Both the position numbers and the translations under genes were made by a program. A DNA stretch of 64,000 nt from Desulfolinea sp050305405 (GTDB taxonomy: Bacteria > Chloroflexota > Anaerolineae > Anaerolineales > Villigracilaceae), in the NCBI GenBank assembly GCA_050305405.1, contig JBNLFG010000012.1:62001-126000 (forward strand), written 5' to 3'. Position 1 is the first letter of the stretch, and the number at the start of each line of letters is the position of its first letter. The notes beneath the pieces were generated by a model. The model saw only the letters and a program-made list of their open reading frames with translations. It was not told where the DNA came from and made no database searches. Of this stretch, positions 15,949 to 24,254 are shown piece after piece.

Positions 15949-18504
15949 CTAGATAACCGAAACCACCGAACCACCATCGCCCTTCTCCACCATAATCTGC
16001 GTCGGAAAGGCTTCCTTGAGTGACTCAAGATGGGTGATAACCAAAATTTTGGCAAAATCGCCCTTGATCTGGTTGATCGCTTCGACCAGACGCTGCCGTC
16101 CCTGCGCGTCCTGCGAGCCGAAGCCTTCGTCGATGATGAGCGTTTGCAAGCGCGCGCCTTTGCGCTGTGAAAGCGCTTGCGAAAGCGCCAAACGGATCGC
16201 AAAGTTAACCCGAAAGGCTTCTCCGCCGGAAAACATCTCATAGTCACGAATACCCGCGCTGTCGCTGATCTGGATATCGAGGGTCTCTTTCATGTCGTCG
16301 CGTTTCGTGTCCTTGTAGGCTGACTGCGTCACAAAGCGGACAGACATCGAGCCATTACTAAGGCGGTCGAGCAGGTCGTTCGCTTTTTCTTCGATCTCGG
16401 GCAGAGCTTGCTCGATCAGCAGAGCGGGGACACCGTCCCTGCCGAAGGCGCGTTCGAGTTTCTTGTAACGTGAGATCTGGAGGGCGAGACCCTCGCGCTG
16501 GGATGCGTACTCCTGTTTGCGGATGCGTAACGAGGCGAGCACATCCACCTTTTGGCGCGCCGCACCGACCTCCTGATTAAGTTGGTTCTCTTTCTCCTGC
16601 ATCTGCAGCAATTCAGCGTATGCCGTATTCTCATCGGGTGTTTTTTCTGCGGCGGCATCGAGGGCAGCTTTTGCGCCTTCATATTCCGCTTGCTGGGCAT
16701 CCACATCGGCCTGCCCTTTGACGACCTGAGCATCCAGATTAGCGAGTTCTTCCTCGAGGGGCTTCAGTGCCGCACGAGAGTTTTCAAGCGTACGAAAATC
16801 ATCTTCTGCGCTGCGCAGTTCACTCTCAAGTTGACGGGCAGCATCGTGGGCAGCAGGATCATAGCCGAGTTTTTTGAGTTCCGCATCCACATCGGCGAGG
16901 GATTTGCGGGCTTTCTGAGCAAAGTTTTCTTTTGCAAGAATATCTTTCAGTTCCGCTAATCTTGGCTCACCCTCTTCCTTCCACTTTTCGCTTTCTGCTT
17001 CCAAATTGGCAAGACGTTCTTGCAATTGCGTCAACTTCGTCGACACACTCAAACGTTCTTTTTCCACATTCGCGTATTGGGTGTTGCGCTCAGCGTAATT
17101 TTCAACCTCGGCATAAATGGCGTTCATCTCGGCAGTGTTGGCACGGTATTGGTCGCCTTTGGCTTTGCCGTCTTTTTCCATCTTCTCCAGCGTTTCGGCG
17201 CGGTGATCGTCGCTCAATTCCTGTCCACAGAGAGGACAAGCGGCTGTCTCGATGGCGGCAAACTCTTCGATGCGTTCTTTGAGCGCATCCATCTGAAGTT
17301 TGAATTGTTTATTTTCAGCGAGCAGGACGGTATATTTCTCGCGAGTTTCAGTTTGTTTCTGCAAAAATTCATCCCGCTCAACAACTTTTTGCTCAGCTTC
17401 TTCCAATACCTTTTCCGCAGCTTCAACCTGTTCCCGCAAATCCCTAATCACGGATTCCTGATCCCTAATCCCTACTTCCTGCTTCTCCAACGACGCAAAT
17501 TCCTGTTGAAGACGTGCTTCTTCGACGCCGATCTCCTGCAGGAAGGGTTGGCGCTTGGCATCCTGTTCGTGGAATTGTTTGGCGGTCTCATTCCATTTGG
17601 CGAGGCTTTCGCGGGATTCTTTCCAGGCGGCGTAAGCGGCATCCACTTCGTCGGCGCGGGCAAGCAGATCGGCATAGCGGGCGCGTTCGGCAGCGCGTTC
17701 CGCGCGACGGGATTCGATATCCGCTTGGGTGCGTTGGGAACGGGATAAGGCATCAGCCAGTGTATTGACCAGTTTGCGCTGCTCGTCGAGGGAGGCGGTT
17801 AAACGACGAATATTCTCAAGGACAGATTCCTGTTGTTTACGGGTAGCAGATAGACGTCCAAGTTCGTTTTCGAGTTCGCTCAAGCGTGTCTTACGAGTGT
17901 CTTCTTCATCCAATTCGGCGTCGATCTCGGCAACGCGTCCATCCACCAAATCCAATTCTTGTTCAACCTGACGGCGTTGGGTTGCAGCGCGGGTCTTATA
18001 TTCATCCCAAATTTCCAAGCCCAAAATACTACCGAGGGTTTCCTTGCGCTGACCGGCGTTCTGCTGGGTGAACTGATCGGCTTTGCCCTGCAAAAAGAAG
18101 GCCGCGTTGATGAAGGTGGCGTAGTCAAGGCGCAGGGTCTGCTCGATGCGCTCCTGCGTGGCGCGCATGGTGGCTTCGGTGAGCGGGCGCCAGAGACCGT
18201 CGTTGTCGACCTGAAATTCGAGCAGCTTTTTTCCGCCGCGCGGCATGACGCGCTGGATGCGGTAGCGGTTGCCTTCGTAATCAAACGTGTAGATAACCTC
18301 GGCGGCTTTTGATTGTAAGTTAACGAGGGAATCATCCCGTTTGCGGGCTTGCCCAAAAAGCGACCAGGTGATGGCATCGAGCAGCGAAGATTTCCCCGCG
18401 CCGTTTTGCCCGGAAATGCAGGCAAGACTAAATTCGGTGAAGTCGAGTTCGACGGGAGCGCGATATGAGAGGAAACCGGAAATTTTGAGCGAGATTGGAA
18501 TCAT
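15949..18504 (-). CDS. sbcC: SbcC/Rad50-type ATPase
   Basis: An 851-residue SMC-like ATPase. Walker A (GQNGAGKSS, about 32-40) sits in the N-terminal lobe. A very long coiled coil is broken near residue 422 by the zinc-hook CPLCGQ. The C-terminal lobe has the signature FSGGEAFRVNFAIRLALSQ and Walker B LIIDEGFGSQD (about 790). Rad50/SbcC binds the Mre11/SbcD nuclease to process DNA ends and hairpins. No sbcD is adjacent, which is unusual. The ATG at 18504 was chosen over 34 extra upstream codons because homology starts at MIPISLKISGF. A TATAAT box ends six bases before that ATG, so the mRNA may be leaderless. Confidence 0.92.
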   Translation of the reverse strand: MIPISLKISGFLSYRAPVELDFTEFSLACISGQNGAGKSSLLDAITWSLFGQARKRDDSLVNLQSKAAEVIYTFDYEGNRYRIQRVMPRGGKKLLEFQVDNDGLWRPLTEATMRATQERIEQTLRLDYATFINAAFFLQGKADQFTQQNAGQRKETLGSILGLEIWDEYKTRAATQRRQVEQELDLVDGRVAEIDAELDEEDTRKTRLSELENELGRLSATRKQQESVLENIRRLTASLDEQRKLVNTLADALSRSQRTQADIESRRAERAAERARYADLLARADEVDAAYAAWKESRESLAKWNETAKQFHEQDAKRQPFLQEIGVEEARLQQEFASLEKQEVGIRDQESVIRDLREQVEAAEKVLEEAEQKVVERDEFLQKQTETREKYTVLLAENKQFKLQMDALKERIEEFAAIETAACPLCGQELSDDHRAETLEKMEKDGKAKGDQYRANTAEMNAIYAEVENYAERNTQYANVEKERLSVSTKLTQLQERLANLEAESEKWKEEGEPRLAELKDILAKENFAQKARKSLADVDAELKKLGYDPAAHDAARQLESELRSAEDDFRTLENSRAALKPLEEELANLDAQVVKGQADVDAQQAEYEGAKAALDAAAEKTPDENTAYAELLQMQEKENQLNQEVGAARQKVDVLASLRIRKQEYASQREGLALQISRYKKLERAFGRDGVPALLIEQALPEIEEKANDLLDRLSNGSMSVRFVTQSAYKDTKRDDMKETLDIQISDSAGIRDYEMFSGGEAFRVNFAIRLALSQALSQRKGARLQTLIIDEGFGSQDAQGRQRLVEAINQIKGDFAKILVITHLESLKEAFPTQIMVEKGDGGSVVSVI

Positions 18505-18650
18505 AGTGGAATTATACCTTGTGGAGCCCGCGCAAGGAGCAAAAGCTCGCCTCCTACTCTGCAAATCTGGGCACAAGATTTTGGAAGGGCGAAAGAATTC
18601 GTACACTTTTATGAGATAATTCCAGCATTCATTTGACAGAAGGAATCTTT

Positions 18651-19337
18651 ATGGAAATACTCTATGCTCTTGTTGGATTGTTATTCGGTGCCCTGCTCGG
18701 CTTTGTGTACGCACTTTTACAACAAAAAGCCAAAATAGAAAGGCTCAAAAAAGAACATGCCAACGAGACCAATTTACTGAAAGAAAAACATCTTAAGAAT
18801 ATTGAGAACGCCAAAGAGCGCAGTTTGCGCTCCAGTCGCAGTTCCTTGCGCGGCAAGGCGGCAGAGCAAATGGCCCCCATTATGGATGGTTTTGACTACT
18901 CTCCATCGGATGCCCGCTTTTTAGGCGACCCCGTCGACTATGTGATATTCAACGGCTATTCCGCGCTGCGCGATGATGGTGCAAGCGTTGATGACCTGGA
19001 AGTTGTCATCGTCGATATAAAGAGCGGGAAAGCACGGTTGAGCAAATCACAAAAGGCGATCGAAGAAGCCGTGAACGCCGGGCGGGTACGCTTTGAAACC
19101 ATTCATGTTGGAGAAGATCAAAGCATCACAAAAACAGGCGAAAAGCCTGAACCAAAAGCAGAGACCCTTTATCCGCGAGATGAGAAAGCCTGGGGCACGA
19201 AAGAAATGCTCTATCTGAGTGAGAAATATCGTCAGGGTGTTTCCATCCGCAATTTGTCGCAGACCATCCAGCGCCCCCCTACTCAGATCGTCGAGAAGTT
19301 AACTGAACTGGGCGTTATCAAAGAAGCGACAAAGTGA
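18651..19337 (+). CDS. Holliday-junction-resolvase-like endonuclease (Endonuc_Holl family)
   Basis: A 228-residue protein with an N-terminal membrane helix (about 2-23), a basic coiled-coil linker and the SLRGKAAEQMAPI motif. The nuclease-like core has DARFLGDPVDYVIFNG and LEVVIVDIKSGKARLSKSQ; the D...(V)DIKSGK pattern is PD-(D/E)xK-like. A C-terminal extension ends in a winged-helix-like stretch (YRQGVSIRNLSQTIQRPPTQIVEKL). The family is annotated as predicted endonucleases related to archaeal Holliday-junction resolvases. The inner ATG with AAGGAA upstream is used. It is divergent from sbcC across about 145 bases, hinting at shared DNA-repair regulation. Confidence 0.85.
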   Translation: MEILYALVGLLFGALLGFVYALLQQKAKIERLKKEHANETNLLKEKHLKNIENAKERSLRSSRSSLRGKAAEQMAPIMDGFDYSPSDARFLGDPVDYVIFNGYSALRDDGASVDDLEVVIVDIKSGKARLSKSQKAIEEAVNAGRVRFETIHVGEDQSITKTGEKPEPKAETLYPRDEKAWGTKEMLYLSEKYRQGVSIRNLSQTIQRPPTQIVEKLTELGVIKEATK

Positions 19338-19445
19338 TTCCATCCAGCATAGAGTTCAACGCTTGGGGAAGGAAAGAAAACCAGAAAATTTGAGCAAGAT
19401 TGGGATTATTTTGAGAGTACCATCAGATAAAACAATAAGAAAAAA

Positions 19446-19484
19446 GAAACTTCCAGAATTTGTAAAGTTCTGGAAGTTTCTTTT
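19446..19484. terminator. Bidirectional terminator between convergent genes
   Basis: A 13-base inverted repeat, GAAACTTCCAGAA with TTCTGGAAGTTTC, is flanked by A-rich and T-rich sequence. Confidence 0.85.
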
Positions 19485-19534
19485 CGCTCATGAGGTTTTT
19501 TTTATGAATCACACCTTTGCTCGATAATATGAAT

Positions 19535-20317
19535 TTATTCTACGAGCCAAAGTTGCATATCTGTAATTTTGCAACGAGTTCCATAATCTTTGTTTGTACC
19601 AGAGAGCACCGTGAACCCTATTGTTCCGTCAATCGCCTCACTAAGAGGGATAGAATATTCCCCAACAAATTCACCATCAACAAGAACATATATTCTCTTG
19701 GCTTCATTATTTACGATGAGCGTAAATTCAGCTTCAGCTGGTAGCGTAAACTTCACTTTCCCTGTTCCCCGGGTATTACCAACCCAATAGCCATTATGAT
19801 CCAAGACCAACACCCTTGATTGATCCAGAACAACAGCATACGCTGATCCATCTTCAATATCTACATCGAAAACAAAACCACAGCCGGATATATTAGGCGT
19901 GGAAGAAGCAGATTGCCAAGAAAAACGACCTCTCCATACAAATGTCTCTGCTACAAGGTTCTCATCAATCCACCACCATTGGTACCAATTCATTTGCGCC
20001 CATTCTTCTTCAAAAGGAAGCATTTCTACATATTCACCTGCCACAGACGGAAGATATCCTTCATCATAGAATGATTCAACTTCAGCAAAAAAATCTTCAT
20101 ACACTTGTGTCGCAGCCAAATTTGGGGTTCTGGTCGGCTTTGGCGTTTGGGTAGGTTTGGGCGTTTCAGTTGGAATCATGGTTTCCGTTGGTTGCACCGT
20201 CTCTGTAGGCAACACAGTAGGGGTTGTACTTTCGAGATTCCCAACCTGGCATGCTACCAACATCATTGCAATCACTACAATCAAAACTACCCGCTCATTT
20301 TTCTTTAACTTCTGCAT
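19535..20317 (-). CDS. Thr/Pro-stalk lipoprotein with a LamG/DUF1080-like C-terminal domain
   Basis: A 260-residue lipoprotein with signal peptide and lipobox MLVAC. About 40 residues of repeated T-E-T/P-K-P-T-x-T-P form a stalk. A globular domain (about 75-260) has alternating beta strands with the pattern GCGFVFDVD, YAVVLDQSRVLVLDHNGYW and IYVLVDGEFVGEYSIPL, typical of concanavalin-like jelly rolls (LamG or 3-keto-disaccharide hydrolase type). This suggests carbohydrate or cell-wall binding at the surface, which is inference from fold only. AGGAGG precedes the ATG. The gene stands alone. Confidence 0.75.
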   Translation of the reverse strand: MQKLKKNERVVLIVVIAMMLVACQVGNLESTTPTVLPTETVQPTETMIPTETPKPTQTPKPTRTPNLAATQVYEDFFAEVESFYDEGYLPSVAGEYVEMLPFEEEWAQMNWYQWWWIDENLVAETFVWRGRFSWQSASSTPNISGCGFVFDVDIEDGSAYAVVLDQSRVLVLDHNGYWVGNTRGTGKVKFTLPAEAEFTLIVNNEAKRIYVLVDGEFVGEYSIPLSEAIDGTIGFTVLSGTNKDYGTRCKITDMQLWLVE

Positions 20318-20499
20318 AATTATCCTCCTAGTTTAATAAAAACCCTCACTGAGAACAGAATATTATCATAAACATAAAATATCAAACAGGCTTCTTGTAA
20401 TAAAAAAGTCAATTGTTTTTTTATTCAGCAATAAAAATCCGTAGAAAGGTTTTCGTTTCACTTTTTGGGTGCTTATGTTATCATCAGAGCGGAGCAAAA

Positions 20500-20970
20500 A
20501 TGGATACAAATCCCACCCCACAAACACGCCGACGCATGATCCTGTTGTCAATTATTTTGGCGACACTACCCTGCTATTGTCTGGGATTTGTTGCCGTAGC
20601 TGTTGCTCCCGGCCCCGCAACCCCCACCCCAACGGCAAGCGAGACGCCCTCACCTTTGCCTGATACCGCTACCCCAACAGTGACAGTCCCCGCAACGCTG
20701 ACTCTCACCGCCACTCCGGATGCGGTCAGCCCAACCCCGAGCAACACCCCAACCCCAACAGAAACAAATACGCCCTCGCCGACTGCCTTCCTGCCGGTAA
20801 CAAACACACCCACAGCAACCGCAACCTTCACTGCTACGGCGACTTTCACACCCAGCAAAACCCCAACCGCAACATTTACCTTTACACCGAGCAACACCCC
20901 AACAAGTACATCCACGCCGTCCCCTACACCGACGGTTCCAACCAGCACTCCTACAACGCCTGCACCCTAA
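20500..20970 (+). CDS. Membrane-anchored Thr/Pro-rich mucin-like protein
   Basis: A 156-residue protein with a short cytoplasmic start (NPTPQTRRRM), one membrane helix or signal anchor (about 14-37), and then about 115 residues made almost wholly of Thr, Pro, Ser and Ala in TPTPT/TNTPTATATFT patterns. No folded domain follows. Such stretches are usually stalks joining a domain to the envelope. Here nothing is attached, so it may be a heavily glycosylated surface filament or a truncated stalk protein. The ATG has GGAGC upstream. A terminator follows the stop closely. Confidence 0.75.
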   Translation: MDTNPTPQTRRRMILLSIILATLPCYCLGFVAVAVAPGPATPTPTASETPSPLPDTATPTVTVPATLTLTATPDAVSPTPSNTPTPTETNTPSPTAFLPVTNTPTATATFTATATFTPSKTPTATFTFTPSNTPTSTSTPSPTPTVPTSTPTTPAP

Positions 20971-20979
20971 TTTCCAGCC

Positions 20980-21009
20980 ATAGCCCCGCATTTTACGGGG
21001 CTATCGTTT
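20980..21009 (+). terminator. Intrinsic terminator
   Basis: ATAGCCCCG and CGGGGCTAT arms followed by CGTTTCTT, ten bases after the Thr/Pro-rich gene. Confidence 0.75.
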
Positions 21010-21034
21010 CTTATAAAGGTATAAGCCTATTCCC

Positions 21035-22093
21035 ATGTCTCACCAACCCACTGAACTACTTAAAGAATTGATTTCCGTTTCCGGGCTTTCCGGTTTTGAA
21101 ACACCTGCGGCGGCGCTGATCGAAGAAAAATGGCGTCCCCTCACCGATGAGCTCAGTCTCAGCGCGCTCGGCTCCCTGCATGGGCTAAAGCGCGGCTCCG
21201 GCGAAGGCAAATCTGTGATGATCGCCACGCACATGGATGCGATTGGATTGATCGTCAGCAGCATAGACGGTGAATTCCTGCATATTAGCAATCTCGGCGG
21301 CATCGATATCCGCGTGCTGCCGGGACAGGCCGTCACTGTCCACGCAGAGCGCGGTGATTTGCCGGGCATCATCGTCCAGCCACCCGCACACCTTTTACCC
21401 GAGGGCGCAGCAAAGGGCGCTATTGCGCTGAAGCACTTGCTCGTCGATGTCGGGCTTTCGGTGCGGCAAGTAGCGAGCAAGGTCAAGATCGGCGATACAG
21501 TTTCCTTCGCCACCGAGCCAACCGAACTAAGCGGAGGCGCGCTTACCGGGCATTCGCTCGATAACCGTGCATCCGTCGCAGCGTTAACGCTTTGTCTCGA
21601 AGAACTCCAATCCCGCAATCACCTTTGGGATGTCTGGGCTGCCGCCACCGCGCAGGAGGAAGTCGGCGGCTTCGGCGCATCTACATCCACCTTTCAAGTA
21701 CGCCCCGACCTCGCCATCGCTGTCGATGTGACCTTCGCCAAAGGTCCCGGGGCAAGCGGTTGGGAGACCTTCGAATTTGGCAGCGGCCCCACAATCGGAT
21801 GGGGCGCAACCAATCACCCCTTTCTGCATAACCAATTCAAAGAGCTTGCCGAAAAACTGGAGATGCCCTACAGCATCGAGATACTGCCTGCCCATTCTGG
21901 CACAGACGGCGACTTGATGCAACAGACGGCTGAAGGGGTTCCGACAATCGTCATCAGCATCCCCATTCGGTATATGCACACACCCGTTGAAATGGTCGCG
22001 GTCAAAGATGTTCAGCGCACGGCACGTTTGTTGGCAGAGTTCATCGCCATGCTGGATGAAGACTTTTTAGAGAAGATCGTCTGGGATGATTAA
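21035..22093 (+). CDS. M42-family metallopeptidase, first of three
   Basis: A 352-residue dinuclear zinc aminopeptidase of the M42 (FrvX/TET) family. Metal and catalytic residues are visible: ATHMDAIGL (His, Asp), HSLDNRASVA (bridging Asp), TAQEEVGGFG (catalytic Glu and metal Glu), AIAVDVTFA (Asp) and IRYMHTPVEM (His). M42 enzymes form dodecameric tetrahedra that trim short peptides in the cytoplasm. A GGTATAAG box nine bases before the ATG with no ribosome site suggests a leaderless transcript. It heads a run of three M42 genes and a binding lipoprotein and is the most divergent of the three. Confidence 0.93.
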   Translation: MSHQPTELLKELISVSGLSGFETPAAALIEEKWRPLTDELSLSALGSLHGLKRGSGEGKSVMIATHMDAIGLIVSSIDGEFLHISNLGGIDIRVLPGQAVTVHAERGDLPGIIVQPPAHLLPEGAAKGAIALKHLLVDVGLSVRQVASKVKIGDTVSFATEPTELSGGALTGHSLDNRASVAALTLCLEELQSRNHLWDVWAAATAQEEVGGFGASTSTFQVRPDLAIAVDVTFAKGPGASGWETFEFGSGPTIGWGATNHPFLHNQFKELAEKLEMPYSIEILPAHSGTDGDLMQQTAEGVPTIVISIPIRYMHTPVEMVAVKDVQRTARLLAEFIAMLDEDFLEKIVWDD

Positions 22094-22111
22094 CCCCAGT
22101 CTCTGAGCAGC

Positions 22112-22151
22112 GGGCTTCGATACGGCCTTCACTTCGTTCAGGTCTACTCAG
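22112..22151. repeat. Single copy of the TTCGATACG...CTACTCA half-element
   Basis: GGGCTTCGATACGGC, spacer, then GTCTACTCAGCG. This is a degraded single half of the palindromic repeat seen at 9854-9959 and 60086-60187. Confidence 0.6.
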
Positions 22152-22182
22152 CGTCCGCGCAGGAACTGTATTGGTATAAAAA

Positions 22183-23238
22183 ATGCTAAAAATACGTAAA
22201 CCACAACTCTCTCTTTTAGAGAAATTAACGAATACTACCGCCCCATCCGGTGATGAAGGCCCCATCCGCAAGATCGTACGCGCGGAAGTGGAAGGCATCG
22301 CCGATGAGATCAAAGTCGATGCGATGGGCAACTTACTGGTCACGAAACGCGGCAAAGGACGCAAACGCCTAAAAGTGATGCTCGCCGCGCATATGGACGA
22401 AGTCGGCTTTATGCTCGTCAACGAAGCGGGGAATGGTCTCTTCGAGATCAATTCCCTTGGCGGGCTGGACTCACGTCAACTGGCGGGCAAGCCGGTTTTG
22501 GTCGGGCGCGATAACGTGCCCGGAGTAATCGGGGCTGCGCCCATCCACCTCGTCAGCCCGGGGGAGCATGGCAGCAAGATCCCCCTTTCCGCGCTCCGTA
22601 TTGATGTGGGGCCGGGCAAGCCCAACGTCAAGGTCGGGGATCGGGCGACTTTCGCCACAAAATTCCTGCGGCTGGGCGATTCTATCCGTGCCAAGGCACT
22701 CGATGATCGGCTTGGTGTCGCCATCCTGATTGAACTGCTCAAGAATGCGCCGGATCATATTGATCTGCTGGCGGCGTTCACCGTGCAGGAAGAGCTGGGA
22801 TTGCGCGGCGCAAAAGTCGCGGCGCACGCTCTCGACCCGGACGTGGCGCTCGCCATCGACTCGACGCCCGCCTACGATTTGCCGATGCACGACGGCAGCG
22901 AGAATATTCGCTACAACACCAAGCTGGGTGCTGGTCCCGCGATTTATACCGTCGACGGGCGCACACTTTCAGACCCGCGCATTATCCGCTGGTTGAGCAA
23001 CACCGGCGACGCGAAAAAAATCCCTTATCAGTATCGCCAGCCCGGTGGCGGCGGCACGGATGCAGGTTCGATCCATCTTTCGTTGGACGGCATTCCGTCG
23101 GGATCAGTTTCTGTTCCCGGTCGTTATGCGCACACAGCGATGGGACTTTGCCGCATCAGCGATTGGGAAAACACCCTGAATTTACTTCACGCGGCATTGA
23201 GTAACTTTTCGCCAAAAATTTTAGAAGAAGTGCGCTAA
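22183..23238 (+). CDS. M42-family metallopeptidase, second of three
   Basis: A 351-residue M42 aminopeptidase with all motifs: LAAHMDEVGFM, KALDDRLGVAIL, FTVQEELGLRGAK, ALAIDSTPA, and the C-terminal GGGGTDAGSIHLS and GRYAHTAMG (His ligand). It is closer to the third copy than to the first, sharing the TAPSGDEGPIRKI/TFSPSGYEAPIREI type start. The sequence before the ATG is GGTATAAAAA with no ribosome site. It is probably cytosolic and probably complexed. Separate substrate ranges for the three copies, as in archaeal TET peptidases, are a reasonable inference. Confidence 0.93.
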   Translation: MLKIRKPQLSLLEKLTNTTAPSGDEGPIRKIVRAEVEGIADEIKVDAMGNLLVTKRGKGRKRLKVMLAAHMDEVGFMLVNEAGNGLFEINSLGGLDSRQLAGKPVLVGRDNVPGVIGAAPIHLVSPGEHGSKIPLSALRIDVGPGKPNVKVGDRATFATKFLRLGDSIRAKALDDRLGVAILIELLKNAPDHIDLLAAFTVQEELGLRGAKVAAHALDPDVALAIDSTPAYDLPMHDGSENIRYNTKLGAGPAIYTVDGRTLSDPRIIRWLSNTGDAKKIPYQYRQPGGGGTDAGSIHLSLDGIPSGSVSVPGRYAHTAMGLCRISDWENTLNLLHAALSNFSPKILEEVR

Positions 23239-23249
23239 ACAGGATTTTT

Positions 23250-24254
23250 ATGATGAAACCTTTAATCAAAAAACTAACCGAAACCTTTAGTCCCTCCGGC
23301 TACGAGGCCCCCATTCGCGAGATCATCCACGCCGAGATCAAAGACCTCGCCGATGAAATCAAGATCGACGCCCTCGGCAACTTGATCGCCTATAAAAAGC
23401 CAGCGAAGAATGCCAAAAATGGAAAGAAAATCATGCTGGCGGCACATATGGACGAGATCGGCTTGATCGTCAATCACGTCGATGAGAATGGTTTTGTACG
23501 CTTTACCCCTGTGGGCGGAGTTTTCCCGCAAACATTGGTTGGCTCGCGCGTCAAATTCCTGAACGGCGTCACTGGCGTAATCGGCGCGCATTTTCTCGTT
23601 CGCCCACCCAAACTGATCAATCTCGACAAGATGTTCATTGATGTCGGCGCAACCAGCCCCAAAGATTGCCCCGTCAAAATTGGTGATGTAGCCGCCTTTG
23701 ATCGTCCCTTTGAAGACCTCGGCAAACGCCTGATCGCCAAGTCGATGGATAACCGTATCAGCGTCGCCGTACAGATCGAAGTCATGCGCCAGCTCAAGAG
23801 CAGCCCGCACGAGATCGCCTTCGTCTTTACCGCACAGGAAGAAGTTGGTGTGCGTGGTGCGGTGACATCCGCTTACGGCGTAGACCCTGAAATCGGCATC
23901 GCCATTGACGTCTGCCCAACGGGCGACGAACCCCACAGCCCAACCAAAGATGTAGAACTTGGCAAAGGCCCCTCTGTCAAAATCAAAGACCCTGGCATGA
24001 TCGCCGATCCACGTATCGTGGCATGGATGATAAAAGGCGCAGAAAAAGCCAAAATCCCCTACCAGCGTGAAGTCTCCGAACTCGGCAGCACCGACGCGCG
24101 CGCCTTGCAACTCTCCCGCGCGGGTGTGATGGCGGGCAACATCTCCGTGCCCTGCCGCTATGTCCACTCGCCCTCCGAGATGGTCGACTACGACGATGTG
24201 CAGAAGACTGTCAAATTGCTGGTCGCCCTCTTGGGCAAAGAGATTGTCATCTAA
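23250..24254 (+). CDS. M42-family metallopeptidase, third of three
   Basis: A 334-residue M42 aminopeptidase: LAAHMDEIGLIV, KSMDNRISVAVQ, FTAQEEVGVRGAV, IGIAIDVCPT, LGSTDARALQLS and CRYVHSPSEMVDYDD. A close AGGA precedes the ATG, and the preceding stop is only eleven bases away, so it is co-transcribed with the second copy. Its stop codon overlaps the following lipoprotein start by one base, tying peptide hydrolysis to an extracellular binding protein. Confidence 0.93.
   Translation: MMKPLIKKLTETFSPSGYEAPIREIIHAEIKDLADEIKIDALGNLIAYKKPAKNAKNGKKIMLAAHMDEIGLIVNHVDENGFVRFTPVGGVFPQTLVGSRVKFLNGVTGVIGAHFLVRPPKLINLDKMFIDVGATSPKDCPVKIGDVAAFDRPFEDLGKRLIAKSMDNRISVAVQIEVMRQLKSSPHEIAFVFTAQEEVGVRGAVTSAYGVDPEIGIAIDVCPTGDEPHSPTKDVELGKGPSVKIKDPGMIADPRIVAWMIKGAEKAKIPYQREVSELGSTDARALQLSRAGVMAGNISVPCRYVHSPSEMVDYDDVQKTVKLLVALLGKEIVI

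Noticed and set aside
20574..20948. A Val/Gly-repeat minus-strand frame opposite the Thr/Pro-rich gene
   Set aside because: The repeats are simply the complement of ACC/CCA codons; the plus-strand gene has the signal anchor, ribosome site and terminator.
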